Of a stretch of DNA of 64,000 nt, positions 32,401 through 45,900 are shown piece after piece. Made by a program: the position numbers and the translations under genes. The stretch lies in contig NC_045143.1 of NCBI RefSeq assembly GCF_008831285.2, positions 23,932,302 through 23,996,301 on the forward strand. The letters are read 5' to 3'. Within the stretch, counting starts at the first letter, position 1; every line of letters starts with the position of its first letter. Below the pieces are notes generated by a model. That model searched no databases, was not told where the DNA came from, and saw nothing but the letters and a program-made list of their open reading frames with translations. This stretch comes from Nymphaea colorata (Eukaryota; Streptophyta; Magnoliopsida; Nymphaeales; Nymphaeaceae).

Positions 32401-34648
32401 ACCTCTTGAAATAGTCGATGACTCAATGCCTCAAATTAGAGTTTTTACTAGCCAACTGGATTTGACAATACAAACCAACTATCATTGCCATTTGTGAGAC
32501 TAAAATGGTCAACATGCATATTTCAAATGTATCTCAGATATGACACAATGGAGGGTTTTGTTTAAAACCGGCTTTGAGTCAGGTTGGGGGCATATTGATT
32601 TTTTGGACCCTTTTCTTTAGGTTCAATAGGTTGATGTTGGCCTAAACTCTTTGTTTGTTCAGTGCCTCTTCACGGTACAACAATTTAGAGGCCCAATATC
32701 GCTTTCAGATGCCCAAAATTTTGGGCTGATCTCCAGCAGATGCAGATGTAATTTTCTTCTCTGCATATGATCTTGGAGGATTTCAATTGCCTTTTATTTG
32801 TCTCTAATTTCATGCCCTTAGTGCATCTCACAAGGTCTATAGCAGGCTTTCAGAGTTTTATTCAAGACCACCATTTGTGTTTGCTTCCAATTTCTGGGAG
32901 CACTTCTCTTGGTCCAACAATAGAACCCAATCATCTATGAGGCTTCTTGATCAGATATATGTCACATCAAACCTAATGGGTACTTTCCTTTGATCACAAC
33001 CATGTTGTCTACTAAAATAACATCAGACCATGGTACTCTGCTCATTGATAGTGCAAGTTCATTTCTTAACAACACTGGCTAAGGGAGCATATGTTTAAGC
33101 AAGTCTTTACTTATGCTTTGGCATCTTTGCCAAGTCACTATTGGGCAGGTCTATATTTTTCTACCAAATTGAGGATCATGGTTCGGGCCATCCTCAAGTG
33201 GATGCAGCATTGCAAAATTAGCAAGTTCAATTTTCTATGTCAATGGGAGCAACAACTTGCTGATATTGGTCACTAGTTGTTCAATGACACTCAGTTTGAC
33301 TTGTCCCAACTGCAAGAGTTCCACTTCAGGCAGTTGATATTTCTTTTCTGGTGGCTGAATTGAGGACAAGAGAAAGATTCATTGGAGGGCTCAATCTTGC
33401 ATTTCATGGCTGCATCTGGGTGATCATATAACAAGTTAGTTCATCAGATGGTATCCACAAAGTTGGGGCATAATCATATTTCGCAGTTGATAGTCCCCTT
33501 CTAGCTACTATAAAATTTTTTATGCAGCTTTATTCTGATGACATCAACCCTCTATGCCACATCGGCCCGGTACATGGAGTTGGAGATCTTGCAATTGGTT
33601 AAGCAGTTATGTAGTTAGAAATCTCTTGGAATTGATGTATTCCAAGTGGACATTTTTAAGGTCATTTGGAGTAAAGTCAAGGTTGACTTTATTACGCTCT
33701 TTTTTGAGATATTCTGGAATCAACAACTTGCTTCTTGCTTTATTGTCACCAACATCATACTCCTTACAAAGATGCTGACCACCATTGACATTGCTTCCTT
33801 TAAACCAAACTGTCATATATTGGATTGTTACCAAGGTCTTCGCTAATTGCCTTGCACTTGTGATGCGTTGGCTTGTCTCCTGATCTCAACATGCATTTAT
33901 TTGTGAGTGTCAACTACAATATGATTTTGTGCTCACAAATGAAGTGGTTCATTTTATGGAGAGATCCGATCACGCATTGTTCATCATAAAAATTGACTTT
34001 CAAAGGGCATACAACTTTGTTTGATGGTCTTTCTTGCTTCAAAATTTGCATCATATGGGCTTTGGGATGCAGTGACTGGCATGGACCAATCAATTAGTTA
34101 CTAAGGCTTATGTTGTTGTCTCTATTAATGGCCAATAGGAGCAAAAATTTTCCTATAATCATGGACTTCCCAAGGATGCCCATTGTCTCCCTTCCAATTG
34201 AACCTAGTTGTTGAAGGATTGGCGGTTCATGTTTTCAAAGCTATTGAGCACAAACTTTTGATGCCTGTACAACTCCATGGCTTTTGTGGAATCTTATTCA
34301 ATATGCAGATGATATTTTACCCTTCAAACCTACTACTAGTTCTAGAATGGGAGCTATATTTTTCATCCTACATGTGTTTGGGGAAATGTTTGGCATTCAA
34401 GTGAGTGAGTAGAAAAGCATAATGTTTATTATAAATGGAAATGAGTGCTTGGCAAGAATGGTTGTGTCTTCAACTATCCTGTAAGTGACCTCACTTTCAC
34501 TTATTTAGGGCTGCATTTGTACGTTTCTTCGATCACAAAAACAGCATGGAATACTACTATTGACAGAACTCAATGGAAGCTACAATATAATAGAATTCAA
34601 AGGAGGATTGAAACTTGGAGGGGGGCCCACCTAACCTTTGTTGGTAGG
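32400..34648 (+). pseudogene. L1-type LINE relic 2, endonuclease to RT (ORF2 fragment)
   Basis: Endonuclease end: FSWSNNRTQSSMRLLDQIYV, then TSDHGTLL (about 32905-33050). Linker: FKQVFTYALASLPSHYWAGL and FFQKLYSDD-like sequence. RT: IWSKVKVDFITLFFEIFWNQ, SFLLQNLHHMGFGMQW, GCPLSPFQLNLVVEGLAV, the catalytic QYADDILPF box (about 34300-34325), YLGLHLYVSSITKTAWNTTI and WRGAHLTFVGR. Multiple frameshifts and stops. The LINE breaks after VGR at 34648 and resumes at 46139. Confidence 0.85.
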
Positions 34649-37600
34649 TGTTAACACCCTAAATTTTTCCACATCAAAATTGAAGCAATCTCAAAATTTT
34701 ACCAAAGAATTGTGAAAAATTACAATTTTAAAGCCAATTTCGAATCTAAAAATAATTTAGATTCAAATCATGAATTTGACTCATGACAGGAATCCCAAAG
34801 TAGGATTGCGAGTCCAAACTAGATCCAAATTAAGATTTAAAATCTGAAGCCAATTACAAATGTCATTTGAAATTCAAATCCAATTGCAAAATTAAAATTT
34901 TGATTTAAATCCGAGAATTGGATCTAATTCGGTCTAGAATGTTCGGCCCCACCTAGCTTATGTGGTCAAAAGCCCCCCAAAAGGTGACACACCTCCCTAA
35001 AAATATATCCTTATGATTACTTCAAAAAATAATTTTTCAAGAGAAATGAATGAGGTAACTAGAAACCTAGGAAAAGAGAGACATTTATGCCGCTCTCTCT
35101 TCCTTAACTAGATCCTCTTTAAAGAGGGGTCAACCTCCAAGAAACAATAACTAGGCTGACTAAACCTTTTTAATTCAAGTAGGCTCGACCCTCGTGCACC
35201 CAAATGTGGCACCAAATTCAGCTTGGCTCAGTCAACACGAGCTCAGCTTACCCAAAAGAGTAGGTCTATCGCACGACCCAATCATTGGTCAGAAATAGAC
35301 CCTGACCGGATCAAATCCACTTTGACTAAACTCAGTCAAAGTACAATTTAGCTCAATTAAGTGCTTTCTTACTCAAATTCATCAAATTATCTCAATCAAA
35401 TCGATATCAGCTCCCAAATGAACCTTGACTTTGGTCAATTTGTCAAATTTGACCACTGGACAATTTTTTCCTTCTATGATCAAATTGATATTACAAAACC
35501 TAAATTAGGATGTTATGAAAAGCAAATATACATTTGGATTTGTCAAATGCATAAATATCAATTTAAAATTAAATATTTCAAACCAAAGTTTGATTCAATT
35601 GAAATCCATCTTCAATCAAGTTATGGACAAAAATACTTTTTTTGAACCAAATTTGATAGAATTTTAAAATTTTATTCAAATTGAAATTGAATTGTCATAA
35701 TTCAATAAAATTTAGAGCTTAATGACTAGATGTAACCTAATAAGCTTGATTTCAAGGAAAGAAAAAATAAATAAAATAAAATAAAGCAAAACCTTGCACA
35801 AGGGCATTTTTGTTCAAAATTTTGATCAAAGTTGGGTAGGTAGATCCGAAACAAGGTACACCACACCAAGACCAGCCCACCTAGCTCGTGTAAATGAGCT
35901 AGGTATGGTCATCTAGGATCATTAAAATTCTATTTAATCTATTTTATAAGTCCTCAATGTCTTAAGTGAGTTTTCAAGGTGAGCTAAGAAGGTGGTTGAA
36001 CCATCTTTTTCTCTATGTAAACCCCTCCTTGGCAACCAAGGAGGGGGACAAATTTTTGAAGTCTTCATCAAATTAATGCAGCCAAGGAGCTAGGAGGGAG
36101 AAGCCAAGGAGGAGAAGAAAAATTCGTCCAAGCCCTCTTCACTCTCTATCATTTCCTTCTTCACTTTTCCCTATTGTCTCTATCGATTTTGCTAAATTAG
36201 GGTGCTTAAGTGAACCATTACTTAGGAATTTCATGGTGATAAACTCTCTTTTCTCTACTGAAAATTTCAGCAAGTAAGCCATTCTTCTTCTTGCTTTGCT
36301 AAGCTCAAATCCAAACTTGTGTTCTTGCTTAGGATTGCTTGATTTAGAAAACAAGCAAGAAGAAAGATCAAGCATCAAAACCGACCATAAGGTAGGTGAA
36401 TCTAATCCATTTTTCATCTATTTCAGTTTCTTGCTTTTATTTTAATTTAAGCACTCGTGGGAAGGGTTTATTTTCAATTATCTCATGGCTGGGAATGATG
36501 TTCAACTAGGAGAAAAGCCACAAATCAAATGTACATAATAATGCATGATGCCCACATGAACCGTTTTTTTCAAAAAAAACCTATGAATCAAGTTTTGAAA
36601 AGGGTTCCAAGGGCACGACTCTTTCAAAATCAACCAGCCTACCATGAGTGAATCCCATGATGAGAGAGAGGTTCACTGCAATATATATAATGTAAATGCA
36701 TATTAGGGACAGACACATTCTTATGAATGTGATCCACCCTTGCATGAAAAAATTAAGGATAACTGACTTGAGTATTCTCTTGTTTCCTTTCATTTAAAGT
36801 CATTTTTAATTTATATTTATTTTATTTCAATTGATCAAGGGTGGTATAGGGGATTAGAAACCAGTTTTCAATCTCCCTATGTAAAAAACCCAGCCATGAA
36901 TTATCATGATTCATAAGCCATGTGGTCCCTCGTAAGAATTTTTTACTTGGAGGGGTAACGTGTACATATATATATTGTTATATATATGCACGTGTGGCCT
37001 CATGTTAAGAGTCATGTTTCTTTTTTAAAATCAGTTTGGAATATGTTTCTAAATTGGTTTTAAGAAAAAGGGATCATTTTGTCAATTTTCATGATGCAAA
37101 GTCATGAAATCGCTTTCATTGCATCTTAAAGTTTTCTTAATTACAGCAACTCATACGTAAAGTGAATGCAAGTTGCTGAGATTAGATCATACTCTACAAG
37201 AATTAGTTTACGAATTTCAAAGTTTATATGCTTGAAATACCAATGTTCAACCACAAAGTGGTTATGTCTTGTACAACAATGAAAAGTTTAAATTCCACCT
37301 AATCGGCTCTCTAAAAACCTTTTAGAAATTACTGATTTCATTCGTCAATTTTCTAGACTTACATGTGATTGATTAAGTTTCAAGAACAATGTAAGATCAT
37401 GCTTAAGACCCTAATCTTTGTATCTCTTAGAGAACAAGATTAAAACTGTTTTAATAGTCCAAGAAATGAACGGATCTTTAACACAAGAATCTTGAATTTA
37501 ATTTGATTTTGGGGAGAAAGAAAGGTTCTTAAAACTTCATGACATGAATGAGAAGCATGTAGCATATACTTTTGGACCGACTTGGATGTTTAGTTCATAT

Positions 37601-38071
37601 GTGGACAAACCGAATTTCATCATTTTCTAAGGGTCCAACACTCTTACAATCAACATTTTAAATCTAAACCATTTAAATGAAAATAAAATTTGATTTTTAT
37701 GACAATTTTGGAAAATGGATGATATCCACATTTTTCCTATGTTTTAAAGATTGATTTCATCTTCATTTGTCTAATTTTTAATTGTTTTATGATTCTTATC
37801 CATGACTCAAGCTTATGGACTACATCTCTAACACTTGTGCTTAAGAATATGATAAGCACATTTAGAGAAAGTCCTACATTTTAATTAAAATCAATCTTTA
37901 TGTGTACATTGTAAGATGTGTAATTTCATATGAATGGACTTTGAGAGATTATGAGAGAGTGAAGCATGAATGTTCCATATAGTTTTCCTTCTCATTTCAG
38001 ACATTCATAGTCACTTAATAGTACCACATGCATTTTTTCAAGAAATTAAGTGATCCAAATTTGAGTTGTAA
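34649..38071 (+). repeat. 5' LTR of element A, 3'-truncated
   Basis: Starts TGTTAACACCC and matches 49072 onward, up to GATCCAAATTTGAGTTGTAA near 38071, then changes directly to gag sequence. A degenerate TATA (CTATGTAAAC) lies near 36015, where the related LTRs have CTATATAAAC. Confidence 0.85.
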
Positions 38072-38087
38072 TCATATATTTTATTAA

Positions 38088-38880
38088 CCTTACCGAAAGA
38101 ACAGAATGCATCGAAGTAGTAATAGAAAATGGAGCTTTTGATGCTGTCATCTCGGTAAAGTTCAAGAAAAATACAAAGAAGTACAACATGACTCAAAATA
38201 CTCTAGCCAACATCATAGCCAACACCGCCATTTCAAAAAGAAAGAGCAGACTATCCCAAGAATAAAGGGATGGCAGACAAAGCTAGTAGCAGTAGCAGCG
38301 ACACTAAAAACAAACATCCTGGATGGGATACAATAGAAAATTCACCCTATTACAATAGAGTTACAAAGAAGTCATGCACATGCTGATCGAAAGAGGCACT
38401 CTGTTCCTCCCAAACGTTTCCAACCCTCCACCAATGATGGGAAAAAATAAAGAACAGTTCTGAAAATTTCATTGTGCTCTAAGACATGATACAAAAGATT
38501 GTCATGTACTAAAAAATATTTTGCAAGATGCAGACGACAAGGAAATCATCAAGGGGGTCAGTGAACAACCAGACATCCTCAAAAACCCTTTTCCTCAACA
38601 TGAAAAAGGAACAGTTGCAATGGTCAAGTTTTCAACAAATCAACAAGTCATGGCAGCAAACAAAAGGGATAAAGCGTCACTGGATTTCTTTGGGTTACTT
38701 TCCAAACACGACAAACGATCTGTCAATGCACAAACCGGGTCAGACAAACAAGACAATCAGATAGAGATCGATCAAAAGTCACAAATATGGGGTCCTGAAC
38801 ATTTGGAATTCATTTTCAAGGAATTAGACCCTCTACCTCAAGTCAAGAAGGAAGGATTTAGCCCTAACAAGGAAAATGAA
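38088..38880 (+). pseudogene. Element A gag C-terminal relic
   Basis: Similar in nucleotide and protein to 56128-56890 of element B: the ...ERTECIEVVIENGAFDAVI block, a Lys/Ser-rich stretch, EVMHMLIERGTLFLP and a zinc-knuckle-like FHCALRHDTKDCHVLKN. In element B the same motif reads CKFHRALGHDTEDC; here the first Cys is lost (stop) and Gly is Arg. Frame 38521-38883 is a surviving piece. Confidence 0.75.
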
Positions 38881-38899
38881 TGAGCTTTTGGACTATACG

Positions 38900-39360
38900 A
38901 AATGGTCCAATCACATTTTCTGATAAAGATCTATCAAATGGAGGTGCATCGCATAATGATACCTTGAATATAGTGGTAAAAACAAGGGGGCACCAGAATC
39001 TCTCATATCTTAATCGATGGAGGAGCAAGCCTGAACATTTGTCCATAGCATACAACTTGTACATTAGGCATAAGGCAAGCCGACTATACTCCGTCAACAA
39101 TTTTCATTCATGGATATGATGGAAGGGGACAACCTTGCATAGAATGTATATGTCAGGATCTGAATATCTCTAAGACATATCATCAGGTTCTATTTCATAT
39201 GGTGGATATAGAACCCTCATTCAACTTGTTGTTTGGCAGACCATGGATCCATGCTACCAATGCGATTCCTTCCACTCTACATTAGTACATCAAGTGGACT
39301 CACAACATAAATACTATAATAATCTATGGAGAGGACATGCAGAGTTGTCATGTGCATCCA
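38900..39360 (+). pseudogene. Element A protease relic
   Basis: An LIDGGASLNICP active-site block (about 39007-39045), then HGYDGRGQPCIECICQDLNI, LFHMVDIEPSFNLLFGRPWI and HATNAIPSTLH, as in Tat-clade retropepsins. The active site is Asp-Gly-Gly rather than the Asp-Thr/Ser-Gly of classical aspartic proteases, which is usual for this clade. Stops at about 39045 and 39280. Confidence 0.75.
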
Positions 39361-39369
39361 ATGATTCCA

Positions 39370-40215
39370 GTACCAACATAAACAATCGAAGTGTCTAGCA
39401 TTCGAGTATGCAAAGAAGAAGAATTATCTCAAGGTTTTAGCAAATTGGCTATTTAGAAGCCAAAGAAACAAATGTGGGTAAAAAAAGGTACCAAGCCTGA
39501 AACAAATTACAAAAGTCATCCATTATTCAAAAATTTCTGCCAAAATGAGAAAGGATTGAATTTACTCATACGTCATGGCTACCAGCTATTCACTGGCCTT
39601 GACAAACATGAAAATGGAATCTTGGAGCCGATTACCTTGACAGGACAATGAGACACTCAAGCCCTGGGATGTCAAAGTAATGAAAAAGTGGATGCCGAGG
39701 AAGGATTCAAGTCGGTACCTTTCGTCAAGAGCAATACCATAGGCGGATGTTCACCATCAATCTGAATCAACAAATCCGCTATCATTTTGTCATCATTATA
39801 TTCAAATAGACCAAGTGTCGTTATTTTGTAATACCTTTAAATATGCAATGAGATATGCAATTTAATTCTATACAAAGTATCTCAAATTTCATCTAACCTT
39901 TTCATAATCTTTAGGATGACAGTTGAGGATCAAACATCAAAAGTCTTCAAGGAGGTAAATCCAGAACTCACCGAGGTAGAACATCCAAAGTTCATTCAAA
40001 TAAAAAGACAAGATCAACCATCACCTTTGATTAATGACCCGATTGAGAAAATTAACGGTGGCACAGAAGAGAATCCAAAGATTTTGCAAATTGAAGCAAG
40101 TCTCTAGGCAGAAGAAAGAGAAAAGTCAATAGACCTCCGCAAAAATCATCAAGAAGCCTTTGCGTGGACTTATGAAGACATGCCATTACTTGATACAAAA
40201 TTAGTTGAACATTGA
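39370..40215 (+). other. Element A linker between protease and RT
   Basis: Corresponds to 57400-58210 of element B by shared blocks (CKEEEELSQ-type sequence, a Pro-Lys-Lys-Gln patch, the MTVEDQTSKVFKEVNPEL start at 39916). Low similarity to known domains; frames are broken. Confidence 0.6.
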
Positions 40216-40800
40216 TTGCCATTGAAACCAGAGTGCAAACCAATCAAACAAAAGTTGGGGAAACTAGACACTCATCTTGATGGGCAAGTTAAGGAAGGCC
40301 TACAAGACCTACTAAAGACACGGTTCATCCGAACAATTGACTATCTCGAATGGTCAGCAAACATCGTGGTAGTCCCAAAGAAAAATGGCAAAATTCAACT
40401 CTGCATCGATTTCAGATATTTGAATAAACCTACACTAAAGGATGACTATCCACTTCCAAACATTGACTTATTGGTAGATAGTACCGCAGACCAAACTATG
40501 TTCTCCTTCATGAATAGATATTTTGGCTTTAACCAAATTAAGTTGGCTACTCAAGACCAGACAAAAACATCATTTACAACCCCATGGGGCACCTTCTATT
40601 ATACCATAATGCCGTTTGGTTAGAAGAATGCTGGGGCAACATATCAAAGGGCTATGGCAGCTATCTTTCACGATCAAATGCATCAAATGATGTTAATTAA
40701 GTCAAAAACCAGGGAAAATCACATCAGCATTCTCTCTCAAGTTTTTGATAAACTCTTGCATTATAAGCTTAGGTTGAATCTACAGAAATGTGTTTGGTGT
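40216..40800 (+). pseudogene. Element A reverse transcriptase relic lacking the YVDD box
   Basis: LKPECKPIKQKLGKLD, ANIVVVPKKNGKIQLCIDFR, LNKPTLKDDYPLPNIDLLVD, FGFNQIKLATQDQTKTSFTT and TPWGTFYYTIMPFG are clear Gypsy RT blocks. After a stop, NAGATYQRAMAAIFHDQMHQ runs straight into IKSKTRENH. The segment that should carry YVDD between them is missing (near 40695). RT activity is excluded by that deletion alone. Confidence 0.85.
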
Positions 40801-41400
40801 GAAATCTAGTAAGCTTTTGGGATTTATGGTCAACAAAAAGGGAATCGAGATGGATCCCTCGAAGGCAAAATTTATCATTGAAATGTCACCTCCAACAAAT
40901 CTAAAGGAATTACGTAGCCTACAAGGCAGAATTCAGTCAATTAGAAGGTTTATATCTAATCTCGCTATGAGATGTGAACCCTTCAACATTTTCTACAGAA
41001 AGGAGTCAAGTTTGAATGAGAACATGAATGTTAGTTCTCATTCGAAAAGATCAAGAAATATCTTTTTTGCCCACCAATTTTAAAACCCTCAATTTTGGGA
41101 AAACCTCTACTTCTCTACATCACAGTTAACAATTTAGTTTGTGGTGGATTTTTGGCTCAATATGAAGAAGGATGTCAAAGTAGAATATGCCATTCATTAC
41201 ATCAGCAAGACATTTGTGTAGTACGAAAAGAATTACTCGCACATAAAAAAAACTTGCTTTGCCTTGGTATGAATGTGTCAAAAATTAAGGCACTGCCTAT
41301 TGTCATGCAAGGTTAAAATTTTATCCAAACTCAATCCACTCAAATAATATCCTTGAGCAGCCATTTTTTATTTGGAATATGTGTCACAGAAATCAATCAA
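40801..41400 (+). pseudogene. Element A RT thumb and Ty3-type RNase H relic
   Basis: LLGFMVNKKGIEMDPSKAKF and LKELRSLQGRIQSIRRFISN (thumb and connection), then GKPLLLYITVNNLVCGGFLA with YEEGCQ and a decayed VRKELLAHKKNLLCL block. Order and spacing match the RNase H that follows RT in Gypsy elements. Frameshifts near 40795 and 41080. Confidence 0.8.
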
Positions 41401-41491
41401 GGGTCAAGCCATTGTAGATCAATTAGTAGATTTTCCTCTATCAACTGAATAAATTAAAACAAATGATGATTTTCTAGATGAGTAAATCCTA

Positions 41492-41940
41492 ATGATCGAA
41501 CCAGAGCTAATGTGGGAGATGCATTTCGATGGATCTAAAAAAATGGCTCGGGCAGGCATTGGGATGCTTTTCATTACACCAAAAATGGAAATGATTCCTT
41601 ACTCCCTCAAATTGAATTTCTCTTGTATACATAATATGGCAGAATACAAGGCCTTAATACACAAGCTCAAAATGCTTCTCAAATTTAAAGTGTAAAGAAT
41701 TCGTATTTTTTGAGAGATTCTCTCTTAGTCGTCAGTCAAGTCAATGGAGATTGGCAAGTCAAAGATCAGAAACTGATCCCATATCAAGAGTTAGCAACTT
41801 TTCTCTTAAAACAATTTGAGGAATATCAACTTTTGCATGACAAAAGGGAATTTAACCCGATTGCAAATGGTTTGGCCTGTTTAGGCTCTACCATCACCTT
41901 GAAACCTGGAGAATCTATCAGATCTTTTGAAGTTAGATGA
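41492..41940 (+). pseudogene. Element A second (archaeal-like) RNase H relic
   Basis: WEMHFDGSKKMARAGIGMLF, ITPKMEMIPYSLKLNFSC and NMAEYKALIHKLKM, then DSLLVVSQVNGDWQVKDQKL and EFNPIANGLACLG. The FDGS Asp, the AEY Glu and the DS Asp are catalytic-type residues of RVT_3 RNase H. A second RNase H between RT/RNH and integrase marks the Tat/Ogre clade. Broken by stops at about 41695 and 41940. Confidence 0.8.
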
Positions 41941-42054
41941 CTCGAACAACCATCTTTTGTCATATCAGAACATGTGTTATAAGCAAAAAGTAGAGAAACA
42001 CCATGGTATTAGAACATCAAAGATTTTCTCTGGATAGGGACACTTCCACCTGAA

Positions 42055-42976
42055 ATGTCTCGACAAGAGCAAAGAGCTCTGAGACACATGTCTTCAAGAT
42101 ATTTCATTATAGCCGACATCCTATACAGAAGAGGATTCAACACAAAATATGCTAGATGTCTTGATACAAATGAGGCACTAGAAGTCATTCAAGAAGCCCA
42201 TGAAGGATTTGTAGAGGACATGTTGGGAATCGAATCCTCGTCAAATAGATAGTTAGAGCATAGTACTATTGGCCCAAAATGCAGAGAGACTGTCACCAAT
42301 TTGTCAAAAAGTGCATCAAATGTTAGTTGCATACACCATCAATTCATGCTCTACCAACATACCTTCATTTGATCAGCTCACCCTAGCCGTTTTCAATGTG
42401 GGCCTTTGACGTGGTTGGTCCAATCAATCCACCTGCCTCAAATGGACACAAACACAAAATACAACATTATTTTTCTGTCCCATATTACCCTCAAGGTAAT
42501 GGTTAGGCAGAATCAACCAACAAGATTTTGGTTCATGTCTTAGAAAGAACTATTGAAACAGGCCGAGATTGGCACTAGAAAATACACAATGCACTTTGGA
42601 CATATCGAACTACGATTCGAACACCCACTAGTGCTACACCAACAGAATTAGTATATAGAACAAAAATTGTCCTTCTATTACATGTCTAAAAGCCAACAAT
42701 GAAATTTGATGTACTCATTGAACTCTCAATTAGCAAGTATAAAAAAAGAGACTTGCTCAATTAGACCTCTTAGACGAGAGAAGACTACAAGCAACGGAGC
42801 ATGCTGAAGTCTCTCACAAGAGAGTTGCCCAACATTATGCCAAATCGGTCATTGAAAGAAAATTTCAAGCAAATGATCTTGTATTAATATATATAGTTCC
42901 ACTCATGAGTAAACCTAAAGAAAAATGGGCATCAAACTGGGAAGGACCACATGTCGTCAAAGAGGTTCTACCTCAC
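42055..42976 (+). pseudogene. Element A integrase relic, core deleted
   Basis: Zinc-finger side: FIIADILYRRGFNTKYARCL, EVIQEAHEGF. Core: after a PPASNGH block the sequence jumps to HYFSVPYYPQGNGQAEST, so the first catalytic half (DxxTKW-type) is missing. Then LERTIETGRDWH, NALWTYRTTIRTPTSATPTE and a C-terminal KWASNWEGPHVVKEV block just before the LTR junction. Multiple stops. Confidence 0.8.
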
Positions 42977-45900
42977 AATTCAATAACATTTAGAGCTTAA
43001 TGACTAGGTTTTAGCCTAATAAGCTCAATTTCAAGCAAAGAAAAAAAATAAAATAAAATAAGGTAAAACCCTGCACAAGAGCATTTTCATCCAAAATTTT
43101 GGTCAAAATTGGGCAGCTAGGTCCGAACCAAGGTAGACCACGCCAATCCCCAGCCCACCTTGCTCGTGTAAATTTGCTAGGTGTGGTCATATATGATCAT
43201 TAAAATCCTATTTAATCCATTTTACAATGCCCCAAAGTCTTAAGTTGAGTTAAGAAGGTGGTTGAACTCATATTCTTCTCTATATAAACCTTCTCTTGGC
43301 AACCCAGGAGGGGGACAAATTTTTGAGGTCTTCATCAAATTGATGCATCCAAGGAGATAGGAGGGAGAAGCCAAGGAGGAGAAGAAAAATTCGTCCAAGC
43401 CCTCTTCCCTCTCTCTCATTTCTTTCTTCACTTTCCCCTATTCTCTCTATCGATTTTGCTAAGTTAGGGTGCTTAAGTGAACTCTTAGAAATTTCGTGGT
43501 GAGATGCTTTTTCTTCCCCACTGAAAATTCCAGCAAGTCATTCTTCTTCTTATTTTGCTAAGCTCAAATTCAAGCTTGGGTTCTTGCTTAGGATTGCTTG
43601 ATTTAGAAAACAAGTAAGGAAGAAGATCAAGCATCAAAACCAACCACAAGTTAGTGATTCTAATCGATTTTTCATCTATTTCTGCTTCTCGCTTTTATTT
43701 TAATTTAAGCACTTGTGGGAAGGCTTTATTTTCAAGTATCTCATGGCTAGGAATGATGTCCAGCTATGGTAAAAGCCTCAAATCAAATGTACATATTAAT
43801 GCATGATGCATGCATGAACTGCTTTTTCCAAAAAAACTATGAATCAGGTTTCGAAAAGGGCCCCAAAGCCACGACCCTTCCAAAATCAACAAGCCTAAAC
43901 CCATTTTGAACTCCCTATGATGAGTGAATCCTACGGTGAGAGAGAGGTTCGCTGCAATATATATAATGTAAATGCCTATCAGGGACGGACACATTCTTAT
44001 GAATGAGATCCACCCTTGCATGAAAAAATTAAGGAAGAACTAGCTTGAGTATTCTTGTTTCCTTTCATTTAAAGTCATTTTAATTTATATTTATTTTATT
44101 TCAATTGATCAAGGGTGGTAGAGGGGATTAGAAACCATTTTTTAATCTCCCTACATAAAAAACTCAGTCATAAATCATCATGATACATAAGTAATGTGGT
44201 CCCTTGTCAAAAATTTTCATTTGGAGGAGTAACGTGTACATACATATATTGTTATATATATGCACGTGTGGCCTCTTGTTAAAGAGTCATGTTTCTCTTT
44301 TAAAATCAGGTTGGAACATGTGTTCAAGTTGGTTTTAAGAAAAGGGGATCATTTTGTCAATTTTCATGATGCAAAGTCATGAAATCGCTTTCACTGCATC
44401 TTAAAGTTTTCTTAATTCCAGCAACTCCTACATAAAGTGTATGCAAGTTGCTGAGATTATATCAAACTTTACAAGAGTTAGTTTAAGAATTTCAGAGTTA
44501 ACATGCTTGAAATACCAATGTTCAGCCACAAAGTGGCTATATCTTGTACAACAATGAAAAGTTCTAATTCCACCTAATAGGCTCTTTAAAAGCCTTTTAA
44601 AAATTGCTGATTTCATTAATCAATTTTTCAGACTTACATGTGATTGATTAAGTTTCAAGAACAATATAAAATCATGCTTAAGTCCCTAATCTTTGTATCT
44701 CCTAAAGAATAAGACCAAAAGTGTTTTAACAGTCCAAGAAACGGATGGATCTTGTAACACAAGAATCTTAAATTCAATTTGATTTTGGGGAGGAACCTTA
44801 AAACTTCATGAAATGAATTGAAAGCATGTAGCATATGCTTTTGGACCAACTCAGAGTTTAGTTCGTATGTGGAGAAACCGAATTTCATCATTTCTAAGGG
44901 TCAAACACTCTTAGAATAAACATTTTAAATTGAAACCATTTAAATCAGAATAAAATTTGAGTTTTATGACAATTTTGAGGATAACGGATGATATCCATGT
45001 TTCCCCTATGTTTTAAAGATTGATTTCATCTTCATTTGCCTAATTTTTAATTGTTTTAAGATTCTCATCCTTGACTCAAGCTTATGGCCTGCATCTCTAA
45101 TAGTTGTGCTTAAAAATATGATAAGAATATTTAGAGAAAGTCCTACATTTTAGTTAAAATCAATCTTTGTGTGTAGATTGTATGGTGTGTAATTTCATAT
45201 GAATGGACTTCGAGAGATTATGACAGAGTGAAGCATGAATGTTCTCAATGTATGAACTTTGAAAGATTCTAAGATAGTGAAGCATGAATGTTTCATATAA
45301 TTTTCCTTCTCATTTCACACATTCACACTCATTTAAAGTCAATAGCACCACATGCACTTTCTTAAGAAATTAAGTGATCCAAATTTGAGTTGCAAAAAGT
45401 GACCAAGTCATATTGCAATAAGAATTTGTAAACTTCACTTAACTCCAAAGAAAACACAAGCTATGCATTCGTAATTTTGGCCAAAATATGTTTAGAAAAT
45501 AACACATTTTCTAACAATTTGGAACATATGTTTTATCAAAAGAATGAACTCTACCTAACCAAAGCCCAAGTTTCTAATATCTTATATCAAATCACACGAT
45601 TTGGCAAAAGAGAATTCAAAATCAATTTTGCTTGCTAAGGTAACTTAGCCATTTTCCCAAAAATTGATCATAAGACAATCACAATTTCAACCCAAAAAAC
45701 ATGTTGCGTTCACTACAAAGAACTCAATTTCAATCTTCAAAATCCCCAATTAAAACCACTTTCAAGAATCATGGAGTTCAAAAGAAAGGACAAAAGAAAG
45801 GTTTTCAAATCAATTTGAAAACTCTCCAATCTTCAAATAACTTTTCAAATCATTTTTCAAGGAATTTATTTTCAAAACAAGTCACTTATTCAAGATAAAC

